The translations under genes and the position numbers were made by a program. From NCBI RefSeq assembly GCF_001655775.1, contig NZ_LXFF01000017.1:1-50339 (forward strand): a stretch of DNA of 50,339 bases, given 5' to 3'. The stretch is from Candidatus Arthromitus sp. SFB-turkey. GTDB taxonomy: Bacteria; Bacillota; Clostridia; Clostridiales; Clostridiaceae. The notes below the pieces were generated by a model. That model saw only the letters and a program-made list of their open reading frames with translations. It made no database searches and had not been told where the DNA came from. Shown one piece after another: positions 17,375 through 25,151 of this stretch (position 1 is its first letter; every line of letters begins with the position of its first letter).

Positions 17375-18445
17375 ATGACATCATTAAAAGAAAATATTAC
17401 CCATAATTCAAATAGTGAATTTGATATTTATAAAAAATTAACAGAAGAAGAAATTAATAGATTAAAACAACTAAATGATTCTCTACAATACAAACTATCT
17501 ATAACAAGTAACTTACTAGATATAAGTAAATATCTAAATATGGGAATTGGAAATGATAACATTTTTAATATAATAAACGATGTTGCAATTGCAATATTTG
17601 GAGTTAAATATTCAACAATAATTGTTAAAGAAGATTCTAACACCTATTTAAATATCTCAAATGTAAACAGCAAAAACTATAAAAACTTTAATTTTATGTA
17701 TAAATTTTTTGGTGAAGAAACTTTCTTACTCTCTTGTAAAAATGAATTAAGTATTGATTCTATAAAAGAACCTGATTCAAAATCTTTAATTGGATATCCT
17801 ATATTTTGTAAAAAAAAATTCGTAGGTTATATGATTCTTGAACACCCTTATGAAAATTTCTTTGATCACCATAAGGTTCACTTTTTAGGTGCACTTGCAG
17901 ACCTTCTTGCTATGACTTACGAAAATTACACTTTATATAAACAACTTGATGAAAAATCTAAAAATGATCCAAGTTTAAATATTTTAACTAGAGTTGAATT
18001 CATGGAAAGATTAAATTTCATTGCAAAGAAAAAACCAAAAAAAGATTTTGCAATTGTAATGATGGATATTGATAATTTTAAATCAATAAATGATTCTCAT
18101 GGTCATCTTTTTGGAGATTCTGCACTAGTTCAAACTACAAATGCAATAAAAAATTTAGTTGGAGAACGTGACATGCTTGCAAGATACGGCGGAGAAGAAT
18201 TCATAATGTATATAGATTCATTTGAAAATCCAAAAGACTTACTTATTAAAGTTGAGAAAATTCGAAAAACCGTTGAAAGCAATACAATAGAATTAAATGG
18301 ATCAAAATCAAGTGTAACTATGAGCTTTGGTATAGCTATTTACCCATATGATGGAAAAACAATTGATCAACTTTTAAATCATGCAGATAATATGCTCTAT
18401 AAAGCTAAAGATAAAGGTAAAAATAAAGTAGAAATTACCCTTTAA
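17375..18445 (+). CDS. GAF-GGDEF diguanylate cyclase
   Basis: 356 aa from ATG 17375 (GAAGGTG six bases before; a GTG at 17366 is part of that site). A short N-terminal helix and a GAF-like sensor (about 30-185) precede a GGDEF domain. The signature is GGEEF at 272-276, with DIDNFKSINDSHGH carrying the metal and substrate residues, so it should make c-di-GMP from two GTP. The inhibitory RxxD site is absent: the residues at that spacing are GERD, with Gly in place of Arg. No membrane segment, so it is cytosolic. No EAL or HD-GYP domain is in the window. The GAF ligand is unknown. Confidence 0.9.
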   Translation: MTSLKENITHNSNSEFDIYKKLTEEEINRLKQLNDSLQYKLSITSNLLDISKYLNMGIGNDNIFNIINDVAIAIFGVKYSTIIVKEDSNTYLNISNVNSKNYKNFNFMYKFFGEETFLLSCKNELSIDSIKEPDSKSLIGYPIFCKKKFVGYMILEHPYENFFDHHKVHFLGALADLLAMTYENYTLYKQLDEKSKNDPSLNILTRVEFMERLNFIAKKKPKKDFAIVMMDIDNFKSINDSHGHLFGDSALVQTTNAIKNLVGERDMLARYGGEEFIMYIDSFENPKDLLIKVEKIRKTVESNTIELNGSKSSVTMSFGIAIYPYDGKTIDQLLNHADNMLYKAKDKGKNKVEITL

Positions 18446-18451
18446 ATTTTA

Positions 18452-18480
18452 TTGATGGTGTACCATTTTGTATGTATAAT
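18452..18480 (+). promoter_or_regulatory. Promoter of the metallophosphoesterase gene
   Basis: TTGATG (18452-18457), a 17-base spacer and TATAAT (18475-18480), directly upstream of the AGGGAG ribosome binding site. It indicates separate transcription from the cyclase gene. Confidence 0.7.
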
Positions 18481-18514
18481 ATAATTTGCAAACAAGTTTT
18501 AGGGAGTGATCAAT

Positions 18515-19210
18515 TTGAACTTATTTGCAATATCAGATTTACATCTATCTTTTAGTTCAAAGAAACTCATGAATATTTTTGGAGATAAATGGATTAATCA
18601 TTTCGATAAAATTAAAGAAAATTGGATAAAAATGATTTCTAAAAATGATTTCGTATTACTTTGTGGTGATTTTTCATGGGCAATGAACTTAAATGAAGCA
18701 ATGCCTGATTTAGATTGGTTAAATTCACTTCCAGGTAAGAAAATACTTATAAAAGGTAATCATGATTTTTGGTGGAATGGTATAAATAAATTAAATTCAA
18801 TATATGAAAATATTAAATTTATTCAAAATAGTTATATTCCTTTTAAAGATTACGCTATATGCGGAAGTAGAGGCTTTAATATAGAAATTTGTGAAAATCA
18901 AGATGAGAAACAACATTTGAAAATTCTAGAAAGAGAAAAAATAAGAATGGAACTTTCTCTAAATTCAGCAATAAAAGACGGATTTAAAAAATTTATTTAT
19001 ATGATTCATTATCCTCCCTTTACTACAAATAATGAATGTAATAATAAAAATATATTTTTAGATTTAATAGATGAATATAAAATTGAAAAAGTATTGTATG
19101 GTCATATCCACAGTAACTTTGAAAAATTTTATGACAGAAAAATAAATAATACTAGTTACTATTTAACCTCTTGTGATTACCTAAATTTTACACCATTAAA
19201 AATATTATAA
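18515..19210 (+). CDS. Calcineurin-like metallophosphoesterase
   Basis: 231 aa, starting at TTG 18515, eight bases after AGGGAG; a GTG at 18506 overlaps that site. The start MNLFAISDLHLSF gives the first metal motif DLH; LCGDFSW, KGNHDFWW, the MIHYPP region and YGHIHS supply the remaining di-metal ligands. The enzyme should hydrolyse phosphoesters in the cytosol; the substrate is unknown. It is transcribed with the alarmone synthetase gene 39 bases downstream, which hints at nucleotide metabolism, but this is only context. Confidence 0.9.
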   Translation: MNLFAISDLHLSFSSKKLMNIFGDKWINHFDKIKENWIKMISKNDFVLLCGDFSWAMNLNEAMPDLDWLNSLPGKKILIKGNHDFWWNGINKLNSIYENIKFIQNSYIPFKDYAICGSRGFNIEICENQDEKQHLKILEREKIRMELSLNSAIKDGFKKFIYMIHYPPFTTNNECNNKNIFLDLIDEYKIEKVLYGHIHSNFEKFYDRKINNTSYYLTSCDYLNFTPLKIL

Positions 19211-19249
19211 TAAAATCTATTATTTTTTAGCTAAAATGGGTGATGTATT

Positions 19250-20041
19250 ATGGCTATAAAACAATGGAAAACTTTTCTTATGCCATATCAACAAGCTGTT
19301 GAAGAATTAAAAATTAAATTTAAAAGTATTCGTAGTGAATTTAAATTTAGAAACGAATACTCACCTATTGAATTTGTAACAGGTAGAGTAAAAGAAGTTT
19401 CTAGTATTTTAGAAAAAGTTAAAAAATTCAATATTCCTATGGATAAAATCGAATATGAACTTGAAGATATAGCTGGAATTAGAATAATGTGTCAATTTGT
19501 AGATGATATAACAAAAGTTGTAAATATAATTAGAAAAAGAAAAGATCTTTCTATTTTATATGAAAAAGACTACATAACAAACGTTAAAGAAAGTGGATAT
19601 AGAAGTTATCACATAATAATTAAATACCCTGTTAATTTATCTATTGGATGTAAAGAAATTATTTCAGAAATTCAAATTAGAACTTTAGGGATGAATTTTT
19701 GGGCTACAGCTGAACATTCATTAAATTATAAGTATAAGGAGCTTATCCCTCCAAATTTAAAAAAGAAATTAAAAGAAGCTGCAGATGCTGCTTATCAATT
19801 AGATGAATTAATGATGCAAATAAAAGATGAAATCAAAGATGCTCAAAGACTTTTTGGAGTAAAATCCAATATTGTTTCAAACATAAATGAGAGCTTAATT
19901 AGTTTAATTTCTCTTGGAAGGGTTAAAGAATCCAGTAATTATCAACTTCAATTAACTACACTTATTGAAATTGGCGATATAAACCAATTAAATTCCCTTT
20001 TATTATCAATTCAAAGAGATATCGATAAATATAAAAAGTAA
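19250..20041 (+). CDS. Small alarmone synthetase (GTP pyrophosphokinase, RelQ/YjbM type)
   Basis: 263 aa, ATG start. A single synthetase domain with no HD hydrolase, TGS or ACT domain, as in small alarmone synthetases that transfer pyrophosphate from ATP to GDP or GTP to make (p)ppGpp. Motifs seen: ELEDIAGIRIMCQF, GYRSYHIIIKYP, and EIQIRTLGMNFWATAEHSLN. A helical C-terminal extension (about 175-263) is expected to mediate oligomerisation. The gene lies between a metallophosphoesterase and prfC, with a hairpin directly overlapping its stop codon. Confidence 0.92.
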   Translation: MAIKQWKTFLMPYQQAVEELKIKFKSIRSEFKFRNEYSPIEFVTGRVKEVSSILEKVKKFNIPMDKIEYELEDIAGIRIMCQFVDDITKVVNIIRKRKDLSILYEKDYITNVKESGYRSYHIIIKYPVNLSIGCKEIISEIQIRTLGMNFWATAEHSLNYKYKELIPPNLKKKLKEAADAAYQLDELMMQIKDEIKDAQRLFGVKSNIVSNINESLISLISLGRVKESSNYQLQLTTLIEIGDINQLNSLLLSIQRDIDKYKK

Positions 20042-20078
20042 TAAGACTTCTATTTGTAATATTTTAGAAGTCTTATAT
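20041..20078 (+). terminator. Hairpin after the alarmone synthetase gene
   Basis: A perfect 12-bp stem (20041-20052 with 20065-20076) followed by a short T-rich stretch. It starts at the last base of the stop codon. Confidence 0.75.
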
Positions 20079-20110
20079 TTTACACAATAATTAAATTACG
20101 AGGTCTATTT

Positions 20111-21706
20111 ATGAATAATTTTTCACACGAGATTAAAAAAAGAAGAACCTTTGCTATAATATCTCACCCAGATGCTGGTAAAACTACACTAACTGAAAAA
20201 CTTCTATTATACGGTGGTGCTATAAGACTTGCAGGTTCTGTTAAAGCACGTAAAGCTTCAAAACACGCTACTTCTGACTGGATGGATATAGAAAAACAAC
20301 GTGGAATATCTGTAACAAGTTCTGTTTTACAATTCCATTATGACGATTATTGTATAAATATTTTAGATACACCAGGACACGAGGATTTTTCAGAAGATAC
20401 ATATAGAACTCTTGTAGCAGCTGATTCTGCTGTAATGGTTATTGATGGCTCTAAAGGAATAGAGCTTCAAACAAAGAAACTATTTCAAGTTTGTGCTCTT
20501 AGAAATATTCCAATTTTTACATTTATAAATAAAATCGACCGTGAAATAAAAAATCCTTTCGATTTACTAGAAGAAATTGAAAAAGAATTAAATATAAAAT
20601 GCTATCCTGTAAATTGGCCAATTGGATGTGGACAAGACTTTAAAGGAATTTACCAAAGAGAGGAAGAAAAAATTTATACTTTCTCATCAAAAAACCACGG
20701 TCAAAATATTTCAGCTTCTCATTCTGGAAATTATAATGATGAGATTTTTAAAAACATACTAGGAGAAAATCTGCATTCAAACCTAATTGAAGAAATCGAA
20801 CTTTTAAAACTTACAGAAACCCCTTTTAATTCTGAACAAATATTAAACGGAGAACTTACTCCTGTGTTTTTTGGATCTGCTATAACTAATTTTGGTGTTG
20901 AAATCTTTCTAAAAAATTTCTTAAAATATTCCTCAGAACCCTCAAAAAGAGAATCAACTATTGGAGATATATCTCCTTATGAAGATTTTTTCTCAGCATT
21001 TATATTTAAAATTCAAGCTAATATGAATCCTAAACATAGAGATAGAATTGCATTTATGAGAATTTGTTCTGGAAAATTTGAAAAAGGCATGGAAGTTTCT
21101 CATATTCAAAATAACAATAAAATTAAACTCTCCCAACCTCAACAATTTTTTGCTCAAGATAAAGAATTTATTGATGAAGCCTACGCTGGAGATATTATAG
21201 GTGTGTTTGATCCAGGAATATTTTCAATAGGAGATACTTTAACAACTTCTCCTAAAAACTTCAAATTTAATGGTATGCCATCTTTTGCACCAGAATTATT
21301 TGCAAATATAAAACCTATTAATTCAATGAAAAGAAAACAATTTATAAAAGGAATTACTCAAATAGCTCAAGAAGGTGCTATTCAAGTTTTTAAAGAAATT
21401 AATTTTGGAATGGAAGAAGTTATAGTTGGTGTAATAGGTAATCTTCAATTTGAAGTGCTAGAATATAGATTAAAACACGAATATAACACAGAAATTAAAA
21501 TAAATAAACTTCCATATAATTTAATACGTTGGATAGAAAAATGTGATATTCCCATAGATAAACTTAATTTAACTAGTGATACAAAAAAAGCTACCGATTT
21601 AAAAAATAGAAATATTTTAATTTTTCAAAATGCTTGGGGAATTCAATGGGCTATTGATAAAAATCCTTCAATTATTTTATCTGATATTGGAAAATTCCAA
21701 GAGTAA
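20111..21706 (+). CDS. prfC: Peptide chain release factor 3
   Basis: 531 aa, the usual length. A translational GTPase that recycles RF1 and RF2 from the ribosome after termination. G1 is HPDAGKTT, G3 is DTPGHEDFSEDTYR, and G4 is NKID; the RF3-specific C-terminal region (NIKPINSMKRKQFIKG and EVIVGVIGNLQFEVLEYRL) is present, which separates it from EF-G and TypA. GAGGT lies upstream of ATG 20111. It stands after the terminator of the alarmone synthetase and is followed by a 54-aa gene. Confidence 0.96.
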   Translation: MNNFSHEIKKRRTFAIISHPDAGKTTLTEKLLLYGGAIRLAGSVKARKASKHATSDWMDIEKQRGISVTSSVLQFHYDDYCINILDTPGHEDFSEDTYRTLVAADSAVMVIDGSKGIELQTKKLFQVCALRNIPIFTFINKIDREIKNPFDLLEEIEKELNIKCYPVNWPIGCGQDFKGIYQREEEKIYTFSSKNHGQNISASHSGNYNDEIFKNILGENLHSNLIEEIELLKLTETPFNSEQILNGELTPVFFGSAITNFGVEIFLKNFLKYSSEPSKRESTIGDISPYEDFFSAFIFKIQANMNPKHRDRIAFMRICSGKFEKGMEVSHIQNNNKIKLSQPQQFFAQDKEFIDEAYAGDIIGVFDPGIFSIGDTLTTSPKNFKFNGMPSFAPELFANIKPINSMKRKQFIKGITQIAQEGAIQVFKEINFGMEEVIVGVIGNLQFEVLEYRLKHEYNTEIKINKLPYNLIRWIEKCDIPIDKLNLTSDTKKATDLKNRNILIFQNAWGIQWAIDKNPSIILSDIGKFQE

Positions 21707-21769
21707 AATATTTATAATTTGTTAATAATAAAAATGATTTAATTTTTATTTTTAAAAGGAGTTGTTTTT

Positions 21770-21934
21770 ATGGAAAAATTTTACGGACCAAATATTCGTA
21801 TTTCTGATGAAACAGACAATTCAGTTAAAAATTTCAATAAATTAAATCATTCAAATATACCAAATCCAAAAACAAACCCAATCGTTGTAAATAATATTTC
21901 AACAAGTGAATTTGATTATACAGAAAAACCATAA
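21770..21934 (+). CDS. 54-aa protein of unknown function
   Basis: A strong AAAGGAG lies eight bases before ATG 21770, and a perfect bidirectional terminator follows the stop, so this is very likely a real gene. The product starts MEKFYGPNIRISDE, is hydrophilic and Asn-rich, lacks cysteine and membrane segments, and ends NNISTSEFDYTEKP. The SEFD near the C-terminus recurs in the 50-aa protein encoded at 23415. It lies 63 bases after prfC. Function unknown. Confidence 0.7.
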   Translation: MEKFYGPNIRISDETDNSVKNFNKLNHSNIPNPKTNPIVVNNISTSEFDYTEKP

Positions 21935-21968
21935 AAAATAGGTGCTTTTAAAAAGCACCTATTTTTTT
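21933..21968. terminator. Bidirectional terminator
   Basis: AAAAAATAGGTGCTTTT pairs with AAAAGCACCTATTTTTT, giving A and T runs suited to both strands. It is shared by the 54-aa gene (plus) and the acetyltransferase gene (minus). Confidence 0.92.
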
Positions 21969-22408
21969 GATTTATATACCATGTTTATATGTGGAAGTCC
22001 AGATTCTAAATACTCTTCTCCCTCTTCAACAAATCCAAGCTTTTTATAAAAATTCACAGCATGTACCCGAGATCTTATTTTTATAATATTTTCATTTAAC
22101 TCATTTTCTATAAATTTTATACTTTCACTTAATAGTTTCTTACAAAACCCTTTTCCTCTATATAATTTATTTGACATAACTCTCCCAAAAGAAACTTCAG
22201 GAAAATTTACTCCTTTATTAAAAATTCTAGTGTATGCTAATATTTCACCATTATCCTCTACAAAATGATGATAACAATCATAATCTAAACTATCCAAATC
22301 CTGATAAACACATTTTTGATCAACAATAAAAACTTGAACTCTTAATTTAATAATTTCGTATAATTCTTTAACTGTAAGTTCATTAAATTTTTTAATTACT
22401 AAATTCAT
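21959..22408 (-). CDS. GNAT acetyltransferase, ElaA-like
   Basis: 149 aa, ATG start. The N-terminal signature LRVQVFIVDQKCVYQDLDSLD and HHFVEDNGEILAYTRIF match the ElaA subfamily, and the acetyl-CoA loop reads RVMSNKLYRGKGFCKKLL. It ends with NFYKKLGFVEEG, typical of GNAT proteins. It should transfer an acetyl group from acetyl-CoA to an unknown amine. Its gene is divergent from dpaA and shares a terminator with the 54-aa gene. Confidence 0.88.
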   Translation of the reverse strand: MNLVIKKFNELTVKELYEIIKLRVQVFIVDQKCVYQDLDSLDYDCYHHFVEDNGEILAYTRIFNKGVNFPEVSFGRVMSNKLYRGKGFCKKLLSESIKFIENELNENIIKIRSRVHAVNFYKKLGFVEEGEEYLESGLPHINMVYKSKK

Positions 22409-22540
22409 AAATTACCTCAAATCAAAATTTAAAAAAATATATCAAAAACCAAATAAAATAATATCATAAATTTAGGTAAAAATATATAAAATATTTTTTC
22501 ATACTATATTAAAATATTAATTTTTATTGGAGAGATTTTA

Positions 22541-23362
22541 ATGAATATATTAATACTAGGTGGAGACGAAAGATTTATTTCTCTTGAAAAAATTCTTAAT
22601 GAAAATAATTTTAAAACTAAAACTTCTTTTTTAAATTCAAATGATGAAAATTTCAAAAAAATAAATAATTTTGATATAATTTTTCTTCCAATACCTTTTT
22701 CAAAAAATAATTTCTTAAACGCACCTTTTTATTCTGAAAAAATAAATACTGAAAGTATATTTTCTAACCTAAAAAATTTCAAAGGTAAAATAATTGGGGG
22801 ATTTGATAAAAATTCAGAAAACACATTAAAAGAAATGAATTTAAACTTTATAAATATTTTAAAAGATGAAAAATTTACTTTAATAAACGCAATAATAACA
22901 GCTGAAGGTTCCATAGAAAAATTAATTCATGAAAGTGAAAAAAGTTTATTTGAATCAAAAGTTTGTATAATTGGATATGGACGCGTTTCAAAAGCGCTTT
23001 CAAGAAGAATAGAACCATTATGCAAAGAATTAATTATTTATAATAATCCTTCAATAAACTATGTTTATACAAAAATAGATAATATAAAATCTAGAACAAT
23101 AGATAATTTCAAAAATGAAGCAAAAAACTTTGATATAATCATAAATACAATACCTCATTTAATAATAACAAAAGAAATTTTAAATTCATTAAACAAAAAA
23201 ACATTAATTTTAGACTTATCTTCACTTCCTGGAGGAGTAGACTTTAAATATGCAAATATTAAAAACATAAAAACAATACACTATTTGGGAATACCTGCAA
23301 AAGTTTCAAGGGAAAGCTCTTCAAAAGCTATATTTAATTTTTTTAAAGAAAATTTAAAATAA
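22541..23362 (+). CDS. dpaA: Dipicolinate synthase subunit A homologue
   Basis: 273 aa, ATG with GGAGAG upstream. It resembles SpoVFA: the start MNILILGGDERF, a central AEGSIEKLI segment, a Rossmann motif IIGYGRVSKALSRR, then NTIPHLIIT, ILDLSSLPGGVDFKYA and the closing LGIPAKVS. The pair DpaA/DpaB makes dipicolinic acid in the mother cell for spore dehydration. No dpaB follows here; the next gene encodes only 50 aa. It is slightly shorter than the Bacillus protein (about 297 aa). The organism is therefore probably a spore former, with DpaB encoded elsewhere or replaced. Confidence 0.87.
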   Translation: MNILILGGDERFISLEKILNENNFKTKTSFLNSNDENFKKINNFDIIFLPIPFSKNNFLNAPFYSEKINTESIFSNLKNFKGKIIGGFDKNSENTLKEMNLNFINILKDEKFTLINAIITAEGSIEKLIHESEKSLFESKVCIIGYGRVSKALSRRIEPLCKELIIYNNPSINYVYTKIDNIKSRTIDNFKNEAKNFDIIINTIPHLIITKEILNSLNKKTLILDLSSLPGGVDFKYANIKNIKTIHYLGIPAKVSRESSSKAIFNFFKENLK

Positions 23363-23414
23363 TGAATAATTTATATATAAAATTACAAAACTAATCTCAA
23401 AGGAAGTGATTATT

Positions 23415-23567
23415 ATGGATCCAAAAGACCTTTGGGATATAGATAATATATTTGATTTAGTTGAAAATAACCATAACGAATTTAATAACTCACCTCAATA
23501 TAATGAATATACAAATAATATAAATGATTCTGAATTTGATCCACTTAATAACGATTTTTTCATATAA
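23415..23567 (+). CDS. 50-aa acidic protein of unknown function
   Basis: AAAGGAAGTGA stands about five bases before ATG 23415 and a strong terminator follows the stop. The product starts MDPKDLWDIDNIFDLVE, is acidic and Asn-rich, and ends NDSEFDPLNNDFFI. The SEFD element is shared with the 54-aa protein encoded at 21770. It lies 52 bases after dpaA with no terminator between, so it is probably co-transcribed with a sporulation gene. Function unknown. Confidence 0.68.
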   Translation: MDPKDLWDIDNIFDLVENNHNEFNNSPQYNEYTNNINDSEFDPLNNDFFI

Positions 23568-23600
23568 AAAAGACTAGCCTTTTAAGGCTAGTCTTTTTTA
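23566..23600. terminator. Bidirectional terminator
   Basis: AAAAAAGACTAGCCTT pairs with AAGGCTAGTCTTTTTT. It serves the dpaA/50-aa unit (plus) and tyrS (minus). Confidence 0.93.
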
Positions 23601-24815
23601 TATTAAATTAAGAACATAAAAATTTTTCTTTCCTTTTTTAATTATTGCTTTTCCATCTTTAAAAGCATCTATATTTAAAATAAAATTCACATCACTTATT
23701 TTATTTTCATTTAAAGCAACCCCACCTTGAGTTACAAGTCTTCTTCCTTCTGATTTTGATGGAAATATTTTCTTAGAAACCAAAATGTCTAACAAACTGC
23801 ATCCAAGCTCACTTTCTGAAACATCATACTTAGGTGCATTATCTAAATTTCCTTCTTTTGAAAACAAAGCACGTGATGCTTCCATACATTTAATCGCTTC
23901 TTCTTCTCCATGTATAATTTTAGTTACTTCAAAAGCTAATACTTCTTTTGCTTTATTAATTTGTTCTCCCTCTACACTACACAACTCTTTAATTTCATTA
24001 AGAGGAACAAATGTAAGCATCTTTAATGTTTTCTCAACATCTTTATCATCAATATTTCTCCAATATTGATAAAAATCATATATAGATGTTTTTTCCTTAT
24101 CAAGCCATATAGCACCACTTTCAGTTTTACCCATTTTCTTTCCATCACTTGTTAAAAGTAAATTACATGTAAGGGCATAAACTTGTTTTCCAGTTTTTCT
24201 TCTAATTAAATCCATACCACCAATCATATTTGACCATTGATCGTCTCCACCAAGCTGCATAATACAATTATATTTTTGATTAAGTACTAAAAAATCATAT
24301 GATTGCATAATCATATAATTAAACTCTAAAAAACTAAGTCCTTTTTCAAGCCTCTGTTTAAAGCATTCTGCTCTTAACATATTATTAACTGAAAAATTAA
24401 CACCAATATCTCTCAAAAATTCTATATAATTAAGATTTAGAAGCCAATCTGAATTATCAACCATTATAGCTTTATCATCTGAAAAATCTATAAATTTTGA
24501 TATTTGCCCCTTAATTTTTCTTATATTTTCTTCAATAACATCTCTTGATAACATTTTTCTCATATCAGTTTTTCCTGTAGGGTCACCAACCATAACAGTT
24601 CCCCCACCAACTAAAACAATAGGTTTATGACCATATTTTTGCATATGAGCCATAAACATAAGGGTAACAAAATGACCAACTGTTAAACTATCTGCAGTAG
24701 GATCATAACCTATGTAAAATACAACTTTATCCTCATTAATATTTTTTTTAATTTCATATTCATGAGTCATTTGTTTTATAAAACCACGACTCTCTAATTC
24801 TTCAAATAAACTCAT
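23598..24815 (-). CDS. tyrS: Tyrosyl-tRNA synthetase
   Basis: 405 aa from the second of two adjacent ATGs (24815; GAGGG is six bases upstream, against three for the first). Class I synthetase for tRNA-Tyr. The HIGH-type motif is [18 protein letters not shown] is the tyrosine-site region, and the KMSKS-type motif is [10 protein letters not shown]-terminal S4 RNA-binding domain begins near [18 protein letters not shown]. No T-box leader is visible upstream, unusual for tyrS in Firmicutes. Confidence 0.96.
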   Translation of the reverse strand: MSLFEELESRGFIKQMTHEYEIKKNINEDKVVFYIGYDPTADSLTVGHFVTLMFMAHMQKYGHKPIVLVGGGTVMVGDPTGKTDMRKMLSRDVIEENIRKIKGQISKFIDFSDDKAIMVDNSDWLLNLNYIEFLRDIGVNFSVNNMLRAECFKQRLEKGLSFLEFNYMIMQSYDFLVLNQKYNCIMQLGGDDQWSNMIGGMDLIRRKTGKQVYALTCNLLLTSDGKKMGKTESGAIWLDKEKTSIYDFYQYWRNIDDKDVEKTLKMLTFVPLNEIKELCSVEGEQINKAKEVLAFEVTKIIHGEEEAIKCMEASRALFSKEGNLDNAPKYDVSESELGCSLLDILVSKKIFPSKSEGRRLVTQGGVALNENKISDVNFILNIDAFKDGKAIIKKGKKNFYVLNLI

Positions 24816-24852
24816 CATATTCCCTCTTAGTTTATAATTAAAATTTTTCTAA

Positions 24853-24880
24853 ATTATAACATACCTAAATAAATTTACAA
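24853..24880 (-). promoter_or_regulatory. Likely tyrS promoter
   Basis: On the minus strand TTGTAA, a 16-base spacer and TATAAT, placing a start about 30 bases before the tyrS ATG; such a short leader leaves no room for a T-box. Confidence 0.5.
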
Positions 24881-24920
24881 AATATAAATTTAAATTGTTA
24901 TATACAAATAGTTATCAACA

Positions 24921-24944
24921 TTATTAACATATATATGTTAATAA
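24921..24944. repeat. Perfect 24-bp palindrome upstream of tyrS
   Basis: TTATTAACATAT followed by its exact reverse complement, about 40 bases upstream of the proposed tyrS -35. It could be an operator for a dimeric regulator or a cruciform. The rest of the 24816-25151 intergenic stretch (336 bases) is very AT-rich, with a TTATCAACA and several TTTTCCACA words and the glucan-synthase terminator; no gene is seen. Confidence 0.6.
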
Positions 24945-25098
24945 CTTTATTTTTTTATAATTAATTATAGAAATATTTTATATTTTTCAAATATTTACCA
25001 TTATTAATAACAAAATTTTAAAATATTTATTCCTTATATCTAAATTTATAAACACATTATTGCATCGATATTTAGCTAAATTAATAATATTTTTCCAC

Positions 25099-25140
25099 AA
25101 AAATTAATACTTTTCCACAAAATATATGTGGAAAAGTATT
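25099..25140 (-). terminator. Terminator of the glucan synthase gene
   Basis: AATACTTTTCCACA (25106-25119) pairs perfectly with 25127-25140 around a seven-base loop. A five-T run follows on the minus strand. Confidence 0.8.
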
Positions 25141-25151
25141 AAAAATTTGCT

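Noticed and set aside
9232-24900. T-box leaders for leuS, trpS or tyrS
   Set aside because: No conserved T-box antiterminator sequence and no leader long enough was found upstream of any of the three synthetase genes.
24900-25140. Cluster of DnaA-box-like words (TTATCAACA, TTTTCCACA) in an AT-rich gap, as a possible replication origin
   Set aside because: None matches TTATCCACA exactly, two of the TTTTCCACA copies form a transcription terminator stem, and no dnaA, dnaN or parAB gene is nearby.
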